DNA of 64,000 nt from Gammaproteobacteria bacterium (GTDB lineage Bacteria > Gemmatimonadota > Gemmatimonadetes > Longimicrobiales > Gaopeijiaceae): the NCBI GenBank assembly GCA_028819075.1, contig JAPPMM010000047.1:1-64000 (forward strand), given 5' to 3'. This document shows positions 33,232 to 42,639 of this stretch, one piece after another. Each line of letters begins with the position of its first letter. The stretch's first letter is position 1. The notes beneath the pieces were generated by a model that searched no databases, had not been told where the DNA came from, and saw only the letters and a list, made by a program, of their open reading frames with translations. The position numbers were made by a program, and so were the translations under genes.

Positions 33232-34701
33232 TCAGCTCGGATCCCAGAACAACCGCGTGTTCCAGGGCTCCGGTCCCAGCCCCTGCGCCGACTGCGCGGC
33301 CGACAGGTTGGCGTTGTTCACCGACTCCTCGCTCTGCGGATACGGCAGCCGCACCGGGATGAGGTTGTTGTTCAGGTTGTCGGGACCCGCCACCAGACCG
33401 GGGTGGTCGGCGCGCCTGAAGTAGGCCCACGCCTCCGGCCCCTGGTCGTACAGCGCGAACCACATCTGCTGGGCGATCTGCTGCAGTTGGGTTTCCATGT
33501 CCGAAGCGAACGCCACCATCGGCTGCGCCAGATAGGCGTCAACGTCGTCCGACGAGACGTCGTACGTCTCCATGGAAGCGCGCACCCCGGCCTCGTAGAG
33601 AGCCGCCGCATCGCCACCGGCATACCCTCTCACCGCAGCCTCCGCCTGAAGCAGCGCCACCTCGGCGTAGGACTGGATCCACGTCGGCGTGCTGGGCCGC
33701 AGGAACCACTTGCCGACACGCGACACCTGCTCGAACTCGATCCCGTGGCTGTCGTCCATGCCGTTGGGCATGCCCCGGAACTCACCCGTTTCCCTCGCGG
33801 GATCGGCGTAGATGGAGAGCCTGGGGTCGTTGTGCTCGATGAGCGCGTCGACCATCGCCGCGCTGATGCGGAAGTCGCCGGGACGGGCGATGAAAGCGGG
33901 CGCCATCGGGTTCTCATTGGGCGGAGAACCCAGCCACACCAGCTTGGCCTCGTCATCGCTGCTTGCGAAGACGCCCGCCGAGATTGCGCTCGAGGCCTCG
34001 GACGCGCTCTGGATGCGCATCGCCATGCGCAGCCGCAGCGAGTTGGCGAAGCGCTGCCACTTGTACATGTCGCCTTCGAAGATCAGGTCCGGGTTTCCGA
34101 CCGTTCCCCGGAACACGTCCGGGAAGAGCCCGTTCATGGGGGCGATCTGGGAGCTGGCGGCGGACAGCTCGGCCAGCAGCGAGCTGTAGATGGTCTGGGC
34201 GTCATCGTACACGGGCGTGATGTTGCTCTGGGCCAGCCCGCCCAGCGCCTCGCTGTAGGGGATATTGCCCCACAGGTCCACCATGTTGTGGAACATCCAT
34301 GCCCGCAGGATTCGGCCGACCGCCTCCTGGTTCGCGTTGCCTCTCTCGGCGGCCTTCTGGACGACTGCGTCGAAATCCACGATGGCCCCCGTGTAGAGGC
34401 CGGCCCAGAGCCCGTCCGAGAAGCTCCCGTCGATCTCGTAGCGATCGATCGAGCCGTACTGGAGGCGGGCGTAGTGCTGCACCCAGACCGAGGCCGTGCC
34501 CCGGTCGAAGCCGGTTCCCAGCAGGGAGGTCACGGCGTTCACGATGCCTGCGGGCAGCAGGTACTGAACGCCCACGTCGGTGGGTGCGTTGGGGTTGGTG
34601 TTGATCCCTGTGAAATCCTCCGTGCAACCGGAGACGCCCAGGCCCATTGCCACGATCAAACCGGCCGCGAGGCCGCGATTTGTCCTTCTCTTCGTATTCA
34701 T
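33232..34701 (-). CDS. SusD/RagB-like (SusD-like_2) lipoprotein (2)
   Basis: The product is 489 residues from ATG 34701 (GGGAGA upstream), with lipobox V-S-G-C followed by T-E-D-F-T-G-I-N-T-N-P-N-A-P, the hallmark of the SusD-like_2 group. TPR-like helices include I-L-R-A-W-M-F-H-N-M-V-D-L-W-G-N-I-P-Y-S-E-A and W-I-Q-S-Y-A-E-V-A-L-L-Q-A-E-A-A. The C-terminus contains I-P-V-R-L-P-Y-P-Q-S-E. It follows the SusC gene on the same strand after 70 bases and is its predicted surface partner. The open frame extends far upstream of this start across the SusC gene, but the signal peptide and ribosome site fix the start here. Confidence 0.9.
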   Translation of the reverse strand: MNTKRRTNRGLAAGLIVAMGLGVSGCTEDFTGINTNPNAPTDVGVQYLLPAGIVNAVTSLLGTGFDRGTASVWVQHYARLQYGSIDRYEIDGSFSDGLWAGLYTGAIVDFDAVVQKAAERGNANQEAVGRILRAWMFHNMVDLWGNIPYSEALGGLAQSNITPVYDDAQTIYSSLLAELSAASSQIAPMNGLFPDVFRGTVGNPDLIFEGDMYKWQRFANSLRLRMAMRIQSASEASSAISAGVFASSDDEAKLVWLGSPPNENPMAPAFIARPGDFRISAAMVDALIEHNDPRLSIYADPARETGEFRGMPNGMDDSHGIEFEQVSRVGKWFLRPSTPTWIQSYAEVALLQAEAAVRGYAGGDAAALYEAGVRASMETYDVSSDDVDAYLAQPMVAFASDMETQLQQIAQQMWFALYDQGPEAWAYFRRADHPGLVAGPDNLNNNLIPVRLPYPQSEESVNNANLSAAQSAQGLGPEPWNTRLFWDPS

Positions 34702-34771
34702 TCTCGGTCTCCCGCTCGAATCAGATGTCTTCGGCATCATCGGTTTCTCCTGTCGAAGCATGTTCATCACC

Positions 34772-37700
34772 TCAATGCACGACGGAGATGTTGATTCCGA
34801 AGGTCCGCGGCGTCGGGAACTGCTTGTCTTCGATGCCGGCGAGATTCGCTTCGGTGGTGCTGCCCTCGATGGCTGCGGTCTCCGGATCGATGTGCGGGAT
34901 CCCGGTCCACAGCCAGAGGTTGCGGCCCACGAAGGTGATGCGCGCCTGCGATACCGGGAGCGCGTCCAGATACGCGGGCGGCAGATCGAAGGCGATCGCC
35001 ACCTCGCGCAGCTTGGTGTAGTTGTTGTCGAAGAGCCACTCGGTGTCGACGTCGTCGAGGCGCGTGCCGAGGGTTCTCGGCGCCACCGCCACGGTATTCG
35101 CCGATCCGTTCTCGGTGACCCCGGGGAACACGACCGGGCCCCGGCCCGTGACGCGGTCGGGATCCCAGTCTCTGGGGGTCGGGTTGGCCGACTCGTACAG
35201 GACGCCGGTGCGGTAGCCCAGGCGGCAGGAGCCACAGAAGATCTGCCCGCCCCGGCGCGTGTCGACCTGGGCGCTGACGGTGAAGGAGCCGTAGGACAGC
35301 GTGCTGCGCACGCCGCCGATCCAGTCAGGCTGGTAGGAGCCGATGATCTCGGACGAACCTCGGATGGGAAGTCCGTTGCTGCCGACGATGATGTTGCCGG
35401 CGGCGTCCCGCCTCCACACCGGACCGAAGAACACCCCGTACGGGTGGCCGGGTCGAGCCTCAACCGCGCCCCGGATGCCGCCGGCCCGCCCGATCACGAT
35501 CGACTCGAGGCCGGGGGCGAGTTCAAGCACCTCGGAGTCGTTCTTTCCGAAGTTGAACGACATGTCCCAGGCCAGCCCGCGGGGCTGGTTCAGCAGGTCG
35601 ACCGTCAGCAACGCTTCGAAGCCCTTGTTGCGCACCGAGCCCGCGTTCAGGACCTGGCGGTTGTAGCCGCTGGCTTCCGACACGTCCACGGCGAGGATCT
35701 GATCCCTGGTGGTCGAGTTGTAGTAGGTGAGGTCGAGCGCAGCTCGGTCGAACCAGAAGCGCAGGTCCGCGCCGATCTCCCAGGAACGGGTCTCCTCGGG
35801 CCGCAGATGGGCGTTGGGGATGGTGTTGCTGGTCGTGTAGCCGGGGATGTTTCCGAACTTGTCGACCTCGGAGTAGACCGAGGTGAGCTGGTACGGATCC
35901 GCGTCGTTTCCGACCTTCGCCCAGCTTGCCCGGAGCTTCCCGTAGGAGAGGAAGTCGGAGTCGATCTGCAGGGCGTCGGTGAAGACGAGGCTCCCCGAGT
36001 AGGACGGATAGAAATATGAGAGATTGTCTTCGGGGAGCGTCGAGGACCAGTCGTTGCGGGCGGTTACGTCGACGAAGGCGAAGTCCCGGTATCCGACGGT
36101 GAACAGGCCGTAGAGGCTGTTGACGTGCTTCTTCTGGATCACGTAGTTCAGCAGCGGTGGTGCCGCCGAGTTGCTCACGTTGTAGATGTCAGGAACGTTG
36201 AGCTTGCGGCTTCCCGCCTCCTGCAGGTCGAAGTCGTTGCGCCGCATGTTGGCCCCGCCGCTGACGTTGAGCGAGAAATCGCTGGTCAGCTGCCGGTTCG
36301 CGGTGACCAGCGCCTCCACGTTGGTCTCCTGATGGAACGAAGCGGCCTCCACGAAGCCCCCCTCGGGGGTGTCCTGGGAGTAGAAGGGGTAGACCTCCTT
36401 GTTGGACTGCTCGAACCAGTCGGTTCCCAGGCGCACGCGCGCGTTCAGCCACTCGCCCGCCAACTTGTAGTTGCCGGTGACCTGGCCGATGACCCGGTTG
36501 CGCCGGTCGTCGTTGTTCCGGTAGTTCTGGACCCAGTAGACGTTGTCGTGATAGTTGTGGTTCCAGTTGGGCGTGAGTACGCCCGACGTCGGATCCCATT
36601 CGGCGTTGGCCCGCTCCATGCGCTTGGCGTCGACCTGGCGCTGGAACCAGTTGAAGATGTGGATGGCGTAGTAGGAGCCGTTCCCGGGCGCGGGGCGGTT
36701 GTGCCCCTGCGTCTGCGTGTACTGGAACGAGCCGTCGAGGTCGAAGCGCTCGGTCACATCCACCCCGGCGTTCAACGCCAACTGGGTGCGCTCCAGTTCG
36801 TTCCGCGGAGCCATGCCGGTCGCGTCCATGCGCAGCGCGGAGAAGCGCACGTTGGAGCGCTCGGTGGCGTGCGAGATGGCGAAGTTGGTGGTGAGGTTGT
36901 TCCCGGTCTGGAAGTACTCCCTCACGTTCATGGGGGAGGGCAGCCAGGGCTGCGGGACCCCGTTCGACCACCACTGGGGATAGAGGCGCCCGTCGAGGGG
37001 CGGGCCCCAGCTTTCGTCCACGCCGTCGTTCTCGCCGCCGCCCCGCCCGTCGACCCAGTTGTAGCCGTCGTCGGTGGCGCCGCCGCCGTAGATGTTCTGG
37101 TATTTGACCATGCGCAGCGGCGATTCGACCACGAAGTTGCTGCTCGCCGTGATGGTGGTGGTGCCGAGCGAGCCCCGCCCGGACTTGGTCACGATCTCCA
37201 CGACCCCGTTGGACGCGCGCGACCCGTACAGCGCGGCCGCGTTGGCGCCCCGGAGCACCGTGATCGACTCGATGTTCGAGGGATCGATGTCCTGGGCCAT
37301 GTTGCCGTAGTCGATGCCGCTGCGGTTGCGGACCACCGCGCCCCGGGTGCCGCCGTTGGCGGCGGTCTCGCGCCGGCTGTTGTCGATGGGCACGCCGTCC
37401 ACCACGATCAGCGGCTCGTTGTTGCCGGAGATGGAGGCGACCCCCCGCAGGATCATCTTCGAGGTCCCGCCCAGGACGGCGGGAGGCGTCACCACCAGCC
37501 CGGCCACCTTGCCGGCCAGGTTGCTGATGATGTTGTTGTCACGCACCTCGACCAGTTCATCGCCGTCGATGCCCTGGACCGAGTACCCCAGGCTTCGCTC
37601 TTCGCGGGTGATGCCGAGGGCCGTGACCACCACCTCCTCGAGCAGCAGGGCCTCGCTGTCGAGCGCGAAGTCGGCCACGGCGGCCGCATCGGCGGTTACC

Positions 37701-37981
37701 GTAACGACCATGGTCTGGGTCACGTAGCCCAGCCGCTCGGCCTGAATCGTCACCTCCCCCACCGGCACGCCGGGGATGAGGTAGCGGCCATCCGCGTTGG
37801 TCGTGCCGCCGATCCCCTGTCCCGCGATCGACACCTGGACGGCTTCGAGCGGCGCAAGCGTGCCCGAATCGGTGATCACGCCGGTGACGCTCCCGGTCTG
37901 CGCCCGAAGGAGCGAGGGAGCCGTGAGGAGCGCCAGCGCGAGGAGCGCGAGCGGCACTGTCCATACCTTGTTCTGCTTCAT
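34772..37981 (-). CDS. SusC/RagA-family TonB-linked outer-membrane transporter (2)
   Basis: The 1069-residue protein has a signal peptide (ending L-L-R-A-Q), a carboxypeptidase-regulatory-like domain (about 30-110) and a plug (about 120-280, with I-V-V-D-G-V-P-I-D, I-E-S-I-T-V-L-R-G-A-N-A-A-A-L-Y-G-S-R and G-V-V-E-I-V-T-K). A large barrel follows, rich in Asn/Trp/Tyr loops. The last residues are I-N-I-S-V-V-H, so the terminal residue is His where outer-membrane barrels usually end in Phe or Trp. GGAGG lies just before the ATG. The gene stands between a small outer-membrane protein (38 bases upstream) and its SusD partner. Confidence 0.92.
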   Translation of the reverse strand: MKQNKVWTVPLALLALALLTAPSLLRAQTGSVTGVITDSGTLAPLEAVQVSIAGQGIGGTTNADGRYLIPGVPVGEVTIQAERLGYVTQTMVVTVTADAAAVADFALDSEALLLEEVVVTALGITREERSLGYSVQGIDGDELVEVRDNNIISNLAGKVAGLVVTPPAVLGGTSKMILRGVASISGNNEPLIVVDGVPIDNSRRETAANGGTRGAVVRNRSGIDYGNMAQDIDPSNIESITVLRGANAAALYGSRASNGVVEIVTKSGRGSLGTTTITASSNFVVESPLRMVKYQNIYGGGATDDGYNWVDGRGGGENDGVDESWGPPLDGRLYPQWWSNGVPQPWLPSPMNVREYFQTGNNLTTNFAISHATERSNVRFSALRMDATGMAPRNELERTQLALNAGVDVTERFDLDGSFQYTQTQGHNRPAPGNGSYYAIHIFNWFQRQVDAKRMERANAEWDPTSGVLTPNWNHNYHDNVYWVQNYRNNDDRRNRVIGQVTGNYKLAGEWLNARVRLGTDWFEQSNKEVYPFYSQDTPEGGFVEAASFHQETNVEALVTANRQLTSDFSLNVSGGANMRRNDFDLQEAGSRKLNVPDIYNVSNSAAPPLLNYVIQKKHVNSLYGLFTVGYRDFAFVDVTARNDWSSTLPEDNLSYFYPSYSGSLVFTDALQIDSDFLSYGKLRASWAKVGNDADPYQLTSVYSEVDKFGNIPGYTTSNTIPNAHLRPEETRSWEIGADLRFWFDRAALDLTYYNSTTRDQILAVDVSEASGYNRQVLNAGSVRNKGFEALLTVDLLNQPRGLAWDMSFNFGKNDSEVLELAPGLESIVIGRAGGIRGAVEARPGHPYGVFFGPVWRRDAAGNIIVGSNGLPIRGSSEIIGSYQPDWIGGVRSTLSYGSFTVSAQVDTRRGGQIFCGSCRLGYRTGVLYESANPTPRDWDPDRVTGRGPVVFPGVTENGSANTVAVAPRTLGTRLDDVDTEWLFDNNYTKLREVAIAFDLPPAYLDALPVSQARITFVGRNLWLWTGIPHIDPETAAIEGSTTEANLAGIEDKQFPTPRTFGINISVVH

Positions 37982-38019
37982 GGTTGACCTCCTTACAGAT
38001 TACTGCCGCTTGCTCCCGG

Positions 38020-38613
38020 CTAACCGCCCCAGCGGTAGCCGAATCCCACACTGAACGAGGTGTCCATGTTGGACTCGTCCACGATGTGGTTCTGGTAGGT
38101 CCAGGTCGTGACGTCCGCGAACACGAACGCGTTGGATTCGAGCAGGAGCCTCACGCCTCCGCCCACGACGCCTGTAAACTCCGTCACGTCGTACGCGTAG
38201 CTGTTCATGTCCTGACCCTGCCGGTCCACCACAACCAGCCCGCCACCTGCATGGACGTACGGCTCCATGCTGCCGCCGGTCATGAGCAGAACCTCGACGC
38301 CGGCGCCGTAGAACTGGCGGCCGAGGTCGACCGACTCGTTGATGCCTCCGCTGGTGTCCGTCCCGGACTTCGACGTGAGGCTGACGTCTCCGCGGACCGA
38401 GATGCGCTCGTAGAGCTGAAGGTTGGCGGTTGCGCCGAAGCGGACGCCCATCCCGTAGGACACGATACGGTCGGCATCGTAGCCCGCAGGATCGTTGATG
38501 AGTCCGCCATGGGCGCCGAGGGAGAAGCTGCTAACGGGTTCCTGCGCGTCGGCGGGCAGTGCGGCGAACGCAGCCGTCAGCCCTGCGAGGACAAGCCTCC
38601 GTACACCTGACAT
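38020..38613 (-). CDS. small outer-membrane beta-barrel protein (1)
   Basis: The 197-residue protein has a signal peptide ending near A-D-A-Q and an OmpA/OMP_b-brl-like 8-strand barrel: alternating strands such as F-S-L-G-A-H-G-G-L, R-I-S-V-R-G-D-V-S-L and F-S-V-G-F-G-Y-R-W. A strong AAGGAGGACTCC ribosome site precedes the ATG at 38613. It is the first gene of the SusC2/SusD2 operon. A similar barrel gene stands first in the module at 56-63 kb. Function is not known. Confidence 0.8.
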   Translation of the reverse strand: MSGVRRLVLAGLTAAFAALPADAQEPVSSFSLGAHGGLINDPAGYDADRIVSYGMGVRFGATANLQLYERISVRGDVSLTSKSGTDTSGGINESVDLGRQFYGAGVEVLLMTGGSMEPYVHAGGGLVVVDRQGQDMNSYAYDVTEFTGVVGGGVRLLLESNAFVFADVTTWTYQNHIVDESNMDTSFSVGFGYRWGG

Positions 38614-38699
38614 GGAGTCCTCCTTACTGCTGTCGAGACGGACCTGAAACGGCTGGGAGGCCAGCCGGGTCGAGCCTCGGAAAACCTTGGAAAACCCAC

Positions 38700-38729
38700 A
38701 TTATGGGCTTAACGAGGTCCCCGCGTCAA
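38700..38729 (-). promoter_or_regulatory. sigma70-like promoter of the outer-membrane barrel/SusCD operon
   Basis: On the minus strand TTGACG (38729-38724) and CATAAT (38705-38700) lie 18 bases apart, each 5/6 to consensus. The leader that follows contains a GGCTGG/CCAGCC hairpin before the ribosome site of the gene at 38613. Confidence 0.55.
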
Positions 38730-38820
38730 GCGCGAAACGCATGTCGTGCTCCCACGCGGCTCGCGCTATACTTGTCGGAGAGCGCGTCGGGATGCGCTCT
38801 TCACACCAGCCGGGAACGCG

Positions 38821-41157
38821 ATGCTGCCCATACTCCTCAGCGTGCTCGGAGCGGCGCCGGTGATGCAGGAAGCGCAGGCGGCGTATGCCGGGATCGCGGG
38901 CGAGACCGAGGTCTCTGTTCCGCGCCTGGAGCAGATCGCGAACATCGACGGGTTTCTGGACGAGCCCGCGTGGCGCGAAGCCTCCGTGCTCACCGGCTTC
39001 TCCCAGTACGAGCCCGTGGACCAGAGGCCGGCCGCCGACACCACCCGGGTCCTGATCTGGTATTCCCCGACCGGCATCTACTTCGGCATCAAGGCCTTCG
39101 ACGCCTCGGGGTCGGTCAACGCCACGCTCGCGGACCGCGACCGGATCGAGGGCGACGACTACGTCCAGCTCCTCCTCGACACCTTCGACGACCGGCGCCA
39201 GGCCTTCCTCTTCGGCGTCAACCCGTTCGGCATCCAGCAGGACGGCAACCGCACCGAGGGAGAACAGGGGCGGGCCAGCCGGGGTGTCCAGGTGAGCGAG
39301 ACCAACCTGACGCCCGACTACATCTTCGACTCGAGGGGCAGGCTCACCGACTACGGCTACGAGGTCGAGATCCACATCCCCTTCGAGAGCATCAGCTACC
39401 AGGCGTCCGACGTGCAGAGCTGGGGCATCAACGTCATCCGCAAGGTGCAGCACTCGGGGTACACCGACACCTGGACCGCCGCGCGGCGGGGCGCCGCCTC
39501 CTTCCTGGGCCAGTCGGGACGGCTGGTGGACCTGCGCGACCTCACCCGCGGCATGGTGGTCGATTTCACGCCCGCCGTGACGGCGGCGCTGAACGGAGCA
39601 CCCGACGGGGGCGACGCCTGGAGTTACGGCTCGGACACGGAAATGGGGGGCAACCTGCGCTGGGGCGTGAGCGCCAACCTCACCCTTGACGCCACCGTGA
39701 ACCCCGATTTCTCGCACGTCGAAGCCGACGTGGGGCAGGTCTCGAGCAACGAGCGCTTCGCCCTCTTCTTCCCGGAGAAGCGTCCCTTCTTCCTCGAGGG
39801 CATCGATCGCTTCGACGCCCCGAACCGGCTCATCTACACGCGCCGGCTGCAGAATCCGGTGACGGGCGTCAAGCTCACCGGGAAGGTGGCCGGGATGAAC
39901 ATCGGGCTGCTGTCGGGAATCGACGGGGCGGTCCCGAGCAGCGCGGGCGTCGACTCGAACCCCATGTTCAATGCGCTCAGGCTGCAGCGCGACGTAGGCG
40001 GGCAGTCCACGGTCGGGATGGTCTACACGGACCGCGTCGTGGGAGGCGACTTCAACCGGGTGGCCGCCGCCGACACCCGCCTGGTCTTCGGGGGCGTCTA
40101 CACGATGTCCCTGCAGGGAGGCGCGAGCTTCACCCGGTCGGGAGGCACGACCACCGAGGCGCCCATCTGGGAGGCGGTATTCCAGCGCACCGGTCGCCGG
40201 CTGGTGCTGGACTATCGCATCAACGGCATCCACCCCGACTTCGAGACCCAGGCCGGCTTTGTCAACCGCCCCGGGGTGATCCACACCCGCACCAGCAACA
40301 GCGTGAACTTCTACGGGAGGCCGGGCGCCGTCATCGAGCGCTGGACTCCGGGGTTCAGCACCATGGGATGGTGGGGATACCACGGCTTCGGAAGCGATCC
40401 GCCCGAGGAAACCAAGACCTTCCTGTCGAGCACCTTCCAGCTTCGCGGCGGATGGTCGATGCGCGTGAGCCACGGATGGGAGAGCTACGCGTTCAAGCCC
40501 GAGTGGTACACCGACTACGGGGTGGTTCGGCCGGGACCGGCGGGCGCGGACACGGTGTTCTGGGACGCCCCGGACCGCATCACCGACGTGCGCGGGTGGA
40601 TCACGAACGTCACCACGCCCGAGTTCTCGACGTTCTCGGCCCGGGTCGGCGTCAACGTGTGGCAGGACGTGGGCTTCGCCGAGGCGCGGGGCGTGTGGCT
40701 GTTCCGCCCCAACGTGACCGTCAACTGGCGCCCCACGGACCAGTTCCGCCTGAACTTCCTCTACAACCAGCTCACCCTCGACCGCCGCTCCGACGGGTCG
40801 AACATGTCGATCCAGCGGATTCCCCGGCTCTCGCTCGAGTACCAGATCTCGCGCTTCCTCTTCGTGCGCCTGGTGGGCCAGTACGATTCCTTCAAACGGG
40901 ATGCGCTCCGCACCGGCGACACCGAGGAGCCCATCTTCCTCTTCGACCCGGATACGGGCGGCTGGATGCCCTCGCGCGCCACGGAGGACAACCAGTTCAC
41001 GGGGGATGTTCTGCTGTCGTACCGCCCGACCCCCGGCACCGTCGTTTTCCTCGGTTACGGCGCCGCGCTGGACGAGCCCCAGGCGTTCAGGTTCCGGCGC
41101 ATGGCCCGGGGCGAGGACCGTTTCTTCATGAAGCTGAGCTATCTGTTCCGGAGATAG
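38821..41157 (+). CDS. DUF5916 outer-membrane protein with N-terminal CBM9-like domain
   Basis: The 778-residue product starts with a short signal-like segment. A CBM9/DOMON-like domain follows (about 35-220; I-D-G-F-L-D-E-P-A-W-R-E-A, R-I-E-G-D-D-Y-V-Q-L-L-L-D-T-F). The DUF5916 region (about 240-778) has N-P-D-F-S-H-V-E-A-D-V-G-Q-V-S-S-N-E-R and F-F-P-E-K-R-P-F-F-L-E-G, the family hallmark, then many barrel strands to the C-terminal L-S-Y-L-F-R-R. Proteins of this type are common in Gemmatimonadota and Bacteroidota and have no proven role. A TATACT box at 38767-38772 may be its -10 element. The gene is divergent from the SusC2 operon. Confidence 0.85.
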   Translation: MLPILLSVLGAAPVMQEAQAAYAGIAGETEVSVPRLEQIANIDGFLDEPAWREASVLTGFSQYEPVDQRPAADTTRVLIWYSPTGIYFGIKAFDASGSVNATLADRDRIEGDDYVQLLLDTFDDRRQAFLFGVNPFGIQQDGNRTEGEQGRASRGVQVSETNLTPDYIFDSRGRLTDYGYEVEIHIPFESISYQASDVQSWGINVIRKVQHSGYTDTWTAARRGAASFLGQSGRLVDLRDLTRGMVVDFTPAVTAALNGAPDGGDAWSYGSDTEMGGNLRWGVSANLTLDATVNPDFSHVEADVGQVSSNERFALFFPEKRPFFLEGIDRFDAPNRLIYTRRLQNPVTGVKLTGKVAGMNIGLLSGIDGAVPSSAGVDSNPMFNALRLQRDVGGQSTVGMVYTDRVVGGDFNRVAAADTRLVFGGVYTMSLQGGASFTRSGGTTTEAPIWEAVFQRTGRRLVLDYRINGIHPDFETQAGFVNRPGVIHTRTSNSVNFYGRPGAVIERWTPGFSTMGWWGYHGFGSDPPEETKTFLSSTFQLRGGWSMRVSHGWESYAFKPEWYTDYGVVRPGPAGADTVFWDAPDRITDVRGWITNVTTPEFSTFSARVGVNVWQDVGFAEARGVWLFRPNVTVNWRPTDQFRLNFLYNQLTLDRRSDGSNMSIQRIPRLSLEYQISRFLFVRLVGQYDSFKRDALRTGDTEEPIFLFDPDTGGWMPSRATEDNQFTGDVLLSYRPTPGTVVFLGYGAALDEPQAFRFRRMARGEDRFFMKLSYLFRR

Positions 41158-41277
41158 GATGGCCCGAGGCGTGGGCCCCGACGCAGGCTTTGAGCGTGTC
41201 CGTGTCAGAGGGTGTCGTAGTAGTATGCGAGTGTCTGCAGGATTGGGAGCCCGCGCTCCCGTGGCCGGAGGAGTCTC

Positions 41278-42528
41278 ATGAAATTATCTCGTCTTGCCCG
41301 GTTCTCTCGACGCCAGCCGAGCACCATCGCTTTCGCTTGTTTCCTCGTTGTGGCAGCCGTCGCGTTTCTCACCACCGCCTCGACACGGCCGTCGCCGGGC
41401 GACCCCGAGGAGGAGCTCGGCCGGCTGCTCTTCTGGGATCCGATCCTGTCGGGTCCCATGGACGTATCCTGCGCCACCTGTCACCACCCCGATTTCGCAT
41501 ATGCCGATGGGCGCGCGCTGTCGCTGGGTCCGGGGTCGGTGGGCCTGGGGCCCGACCGGGTCGACCTTGCCGGCGGCGTGATTCCCGTGGCGCAGCGCAA
41601 CTCGCCGACGCTGCTCAACGTCGCGTACAACGGACTGGACAGGCAGCGCAGACGGCGCCGCGGACCGCGCTTCACCCCGCTGCCGGCCGACCTTGAGACG
41701 GTCAATTCCGAGCGGGCGCCCATGTTCTGGGACCGCCGGGCGCGAAGCCTTGAGACGCAGGCGCTGCTCCCGCTCACCATCCGCGAAGAGATGCGGGGCG
41801 ATGCCTACCCCGAGGAGGTCGCGGTCGACTCGGTCCTGGCCCGGCTGCGGGAGATTCCGGAGTACGTGAACCTGTTCCGGGAGGTGTACGGCGAGGAGAC
41901 CTCCATCGACGCCACGCAGGTTGCGCAGGCGATCGCCGCCTTCGAGCGCACCCTGATTGCGGGCAACAGCCCCTTCGACCGGTTTCTGGCGGGAGACGAG
42001 GACGCGCTCACCACGCAGCAGCGGCGGGGCCTCGACGAGTTCAACGAGGCCGACTGCTCGGATTGCCACCGCGGGCCGATGCTCTCGGACTTCAACATGC
42101 ACGCCGAGGGAGTGGCCGAGAACCCGCTCCTGGCCGAGCCCGACGCGGGCGACGGGCGCTTCCGCTTCCGCACCCCGACCCTCCGCAACGTCGCGGTCAC
42201 CGCGCCCTACACGCACAACGGGATGATCGGGACGCTGGAGGAGGTCCTCGAATTCTACGACCGCGGGCGCTCCGAGAACCCGAACGTGTCCAACCGGCGC
42301 AGGCGGCGCGGGGACGACGACCGCAGGGATGAAGCTCCGGCCACGCCCGGCAGGCTCTCGGGACGGTTCCGCGGGGTGGACGACATGACGGTGCAGGAGC
42401 AGGAGGACATCATCGCCTTCCTAGAAGCCCTGACCGACCCCGATTTCGACCGCACGATCCCGGCGCGGGTGCCGAGCGGCCTGCCCCCCGGGGGGAGCAT
42501 CTCGACGCCGGAGGGCACGAATCGCTAG
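41278..42528 (+). CDS. di-heme cytochrome c peroxidase (MauG/CCP family)
   Basis: This 416-residue protein has an N-terminal signal anchor (about 18-34) and two haem c sites, C-A-T-C-H near residue 64 and C-S-D-C-H near 260. The C-terminal haem domain keeps the family strand R-T-P-T-L-R-N-V-A-V-T-A-P-Y-T-H-N-G-M and T-L-E-E-V-L-E-F-Y-D-R-G. Unusual are two Arg-rich inserts: Q-R-R-R-R-R-G near 121 and R-R-R-R-R-G-D-D-D-R-R near 342. The enzyme should reduce peroxide, or oxidise a protein partner, in the periplasm. GGAGGAG sits upstream of the ATG. It lies between the DUF5916 and amidohydrolase genes, all on the plus strand. Confidence 0.88.
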   Translation: MKLSRLARFSRRQPSTIAFACFLVVAAVAFLTTASTRPSPGDPEEELGRLLFWDPILSGPMDVSCATCHHPDFAYADGRALSLGPGSVGLGPDRVDLAGGVIPVAQRNSPTLLNVAYNGLDRQRRRRRGPRFTPLPADLETVNSERAPMFWDRRARSLETQALLPLTIREEMRGDAYPEEVAVDSVLARLREIPEYVNLFREVYGEETSIDATQVAQAIAAFERTLIAGNSPFDRFLAGDEDALTTQQRRGLDEFNEADCSDCHRGPMLSDFNMHAEGVAENPLLAEPDAGDGRFRFRTPTLRNVAVTAPYTHNGMIGTLEEVLEFYDRGRSENPNVSNRRRRRGDDDRRDEAPATPGRLSGRFRGVDDMTVQEQEDIIAFLEALTDPDFDRTIPARVPSGLPPGGSISTPEGTNR

Positions 42529-42573
42529 CCGCCGCGCCTGGCTCGTCTCCGGTCACACCTCGTCCCCACCGGC

Positions 42574-42632
42574 CAGTTCACCAGTATATCAACAGTGAGT
42601 TGTCACTATATAACCAGTAGACACCAGTAAGG
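42574..42632 (+). promoter_or_regulatory. AT-rich regulatory region with ACCAGTA repeats and a dyad
   Basis: ACCAGTA occurs three times (42580-42586, 42614-42620, 42624-42630). Between them AGTGA-GTTG-TCACT forms a dyad, followed by TATATAAC (42608-42615), a plausible -10 element. The low GC stands out. It precedes the amidohydrolase gene by about 10 bases. A regulator is inferred, not identified. Confidence 0.4.
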
Positions 42633-42639
42633 GCTGATC

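Noticed and set aside
33232-35463. Longer reading of SusD (2) starting inside SusC (2)
   Set aside because: Lipoprotein signal and ribosome site place the start at 34701.
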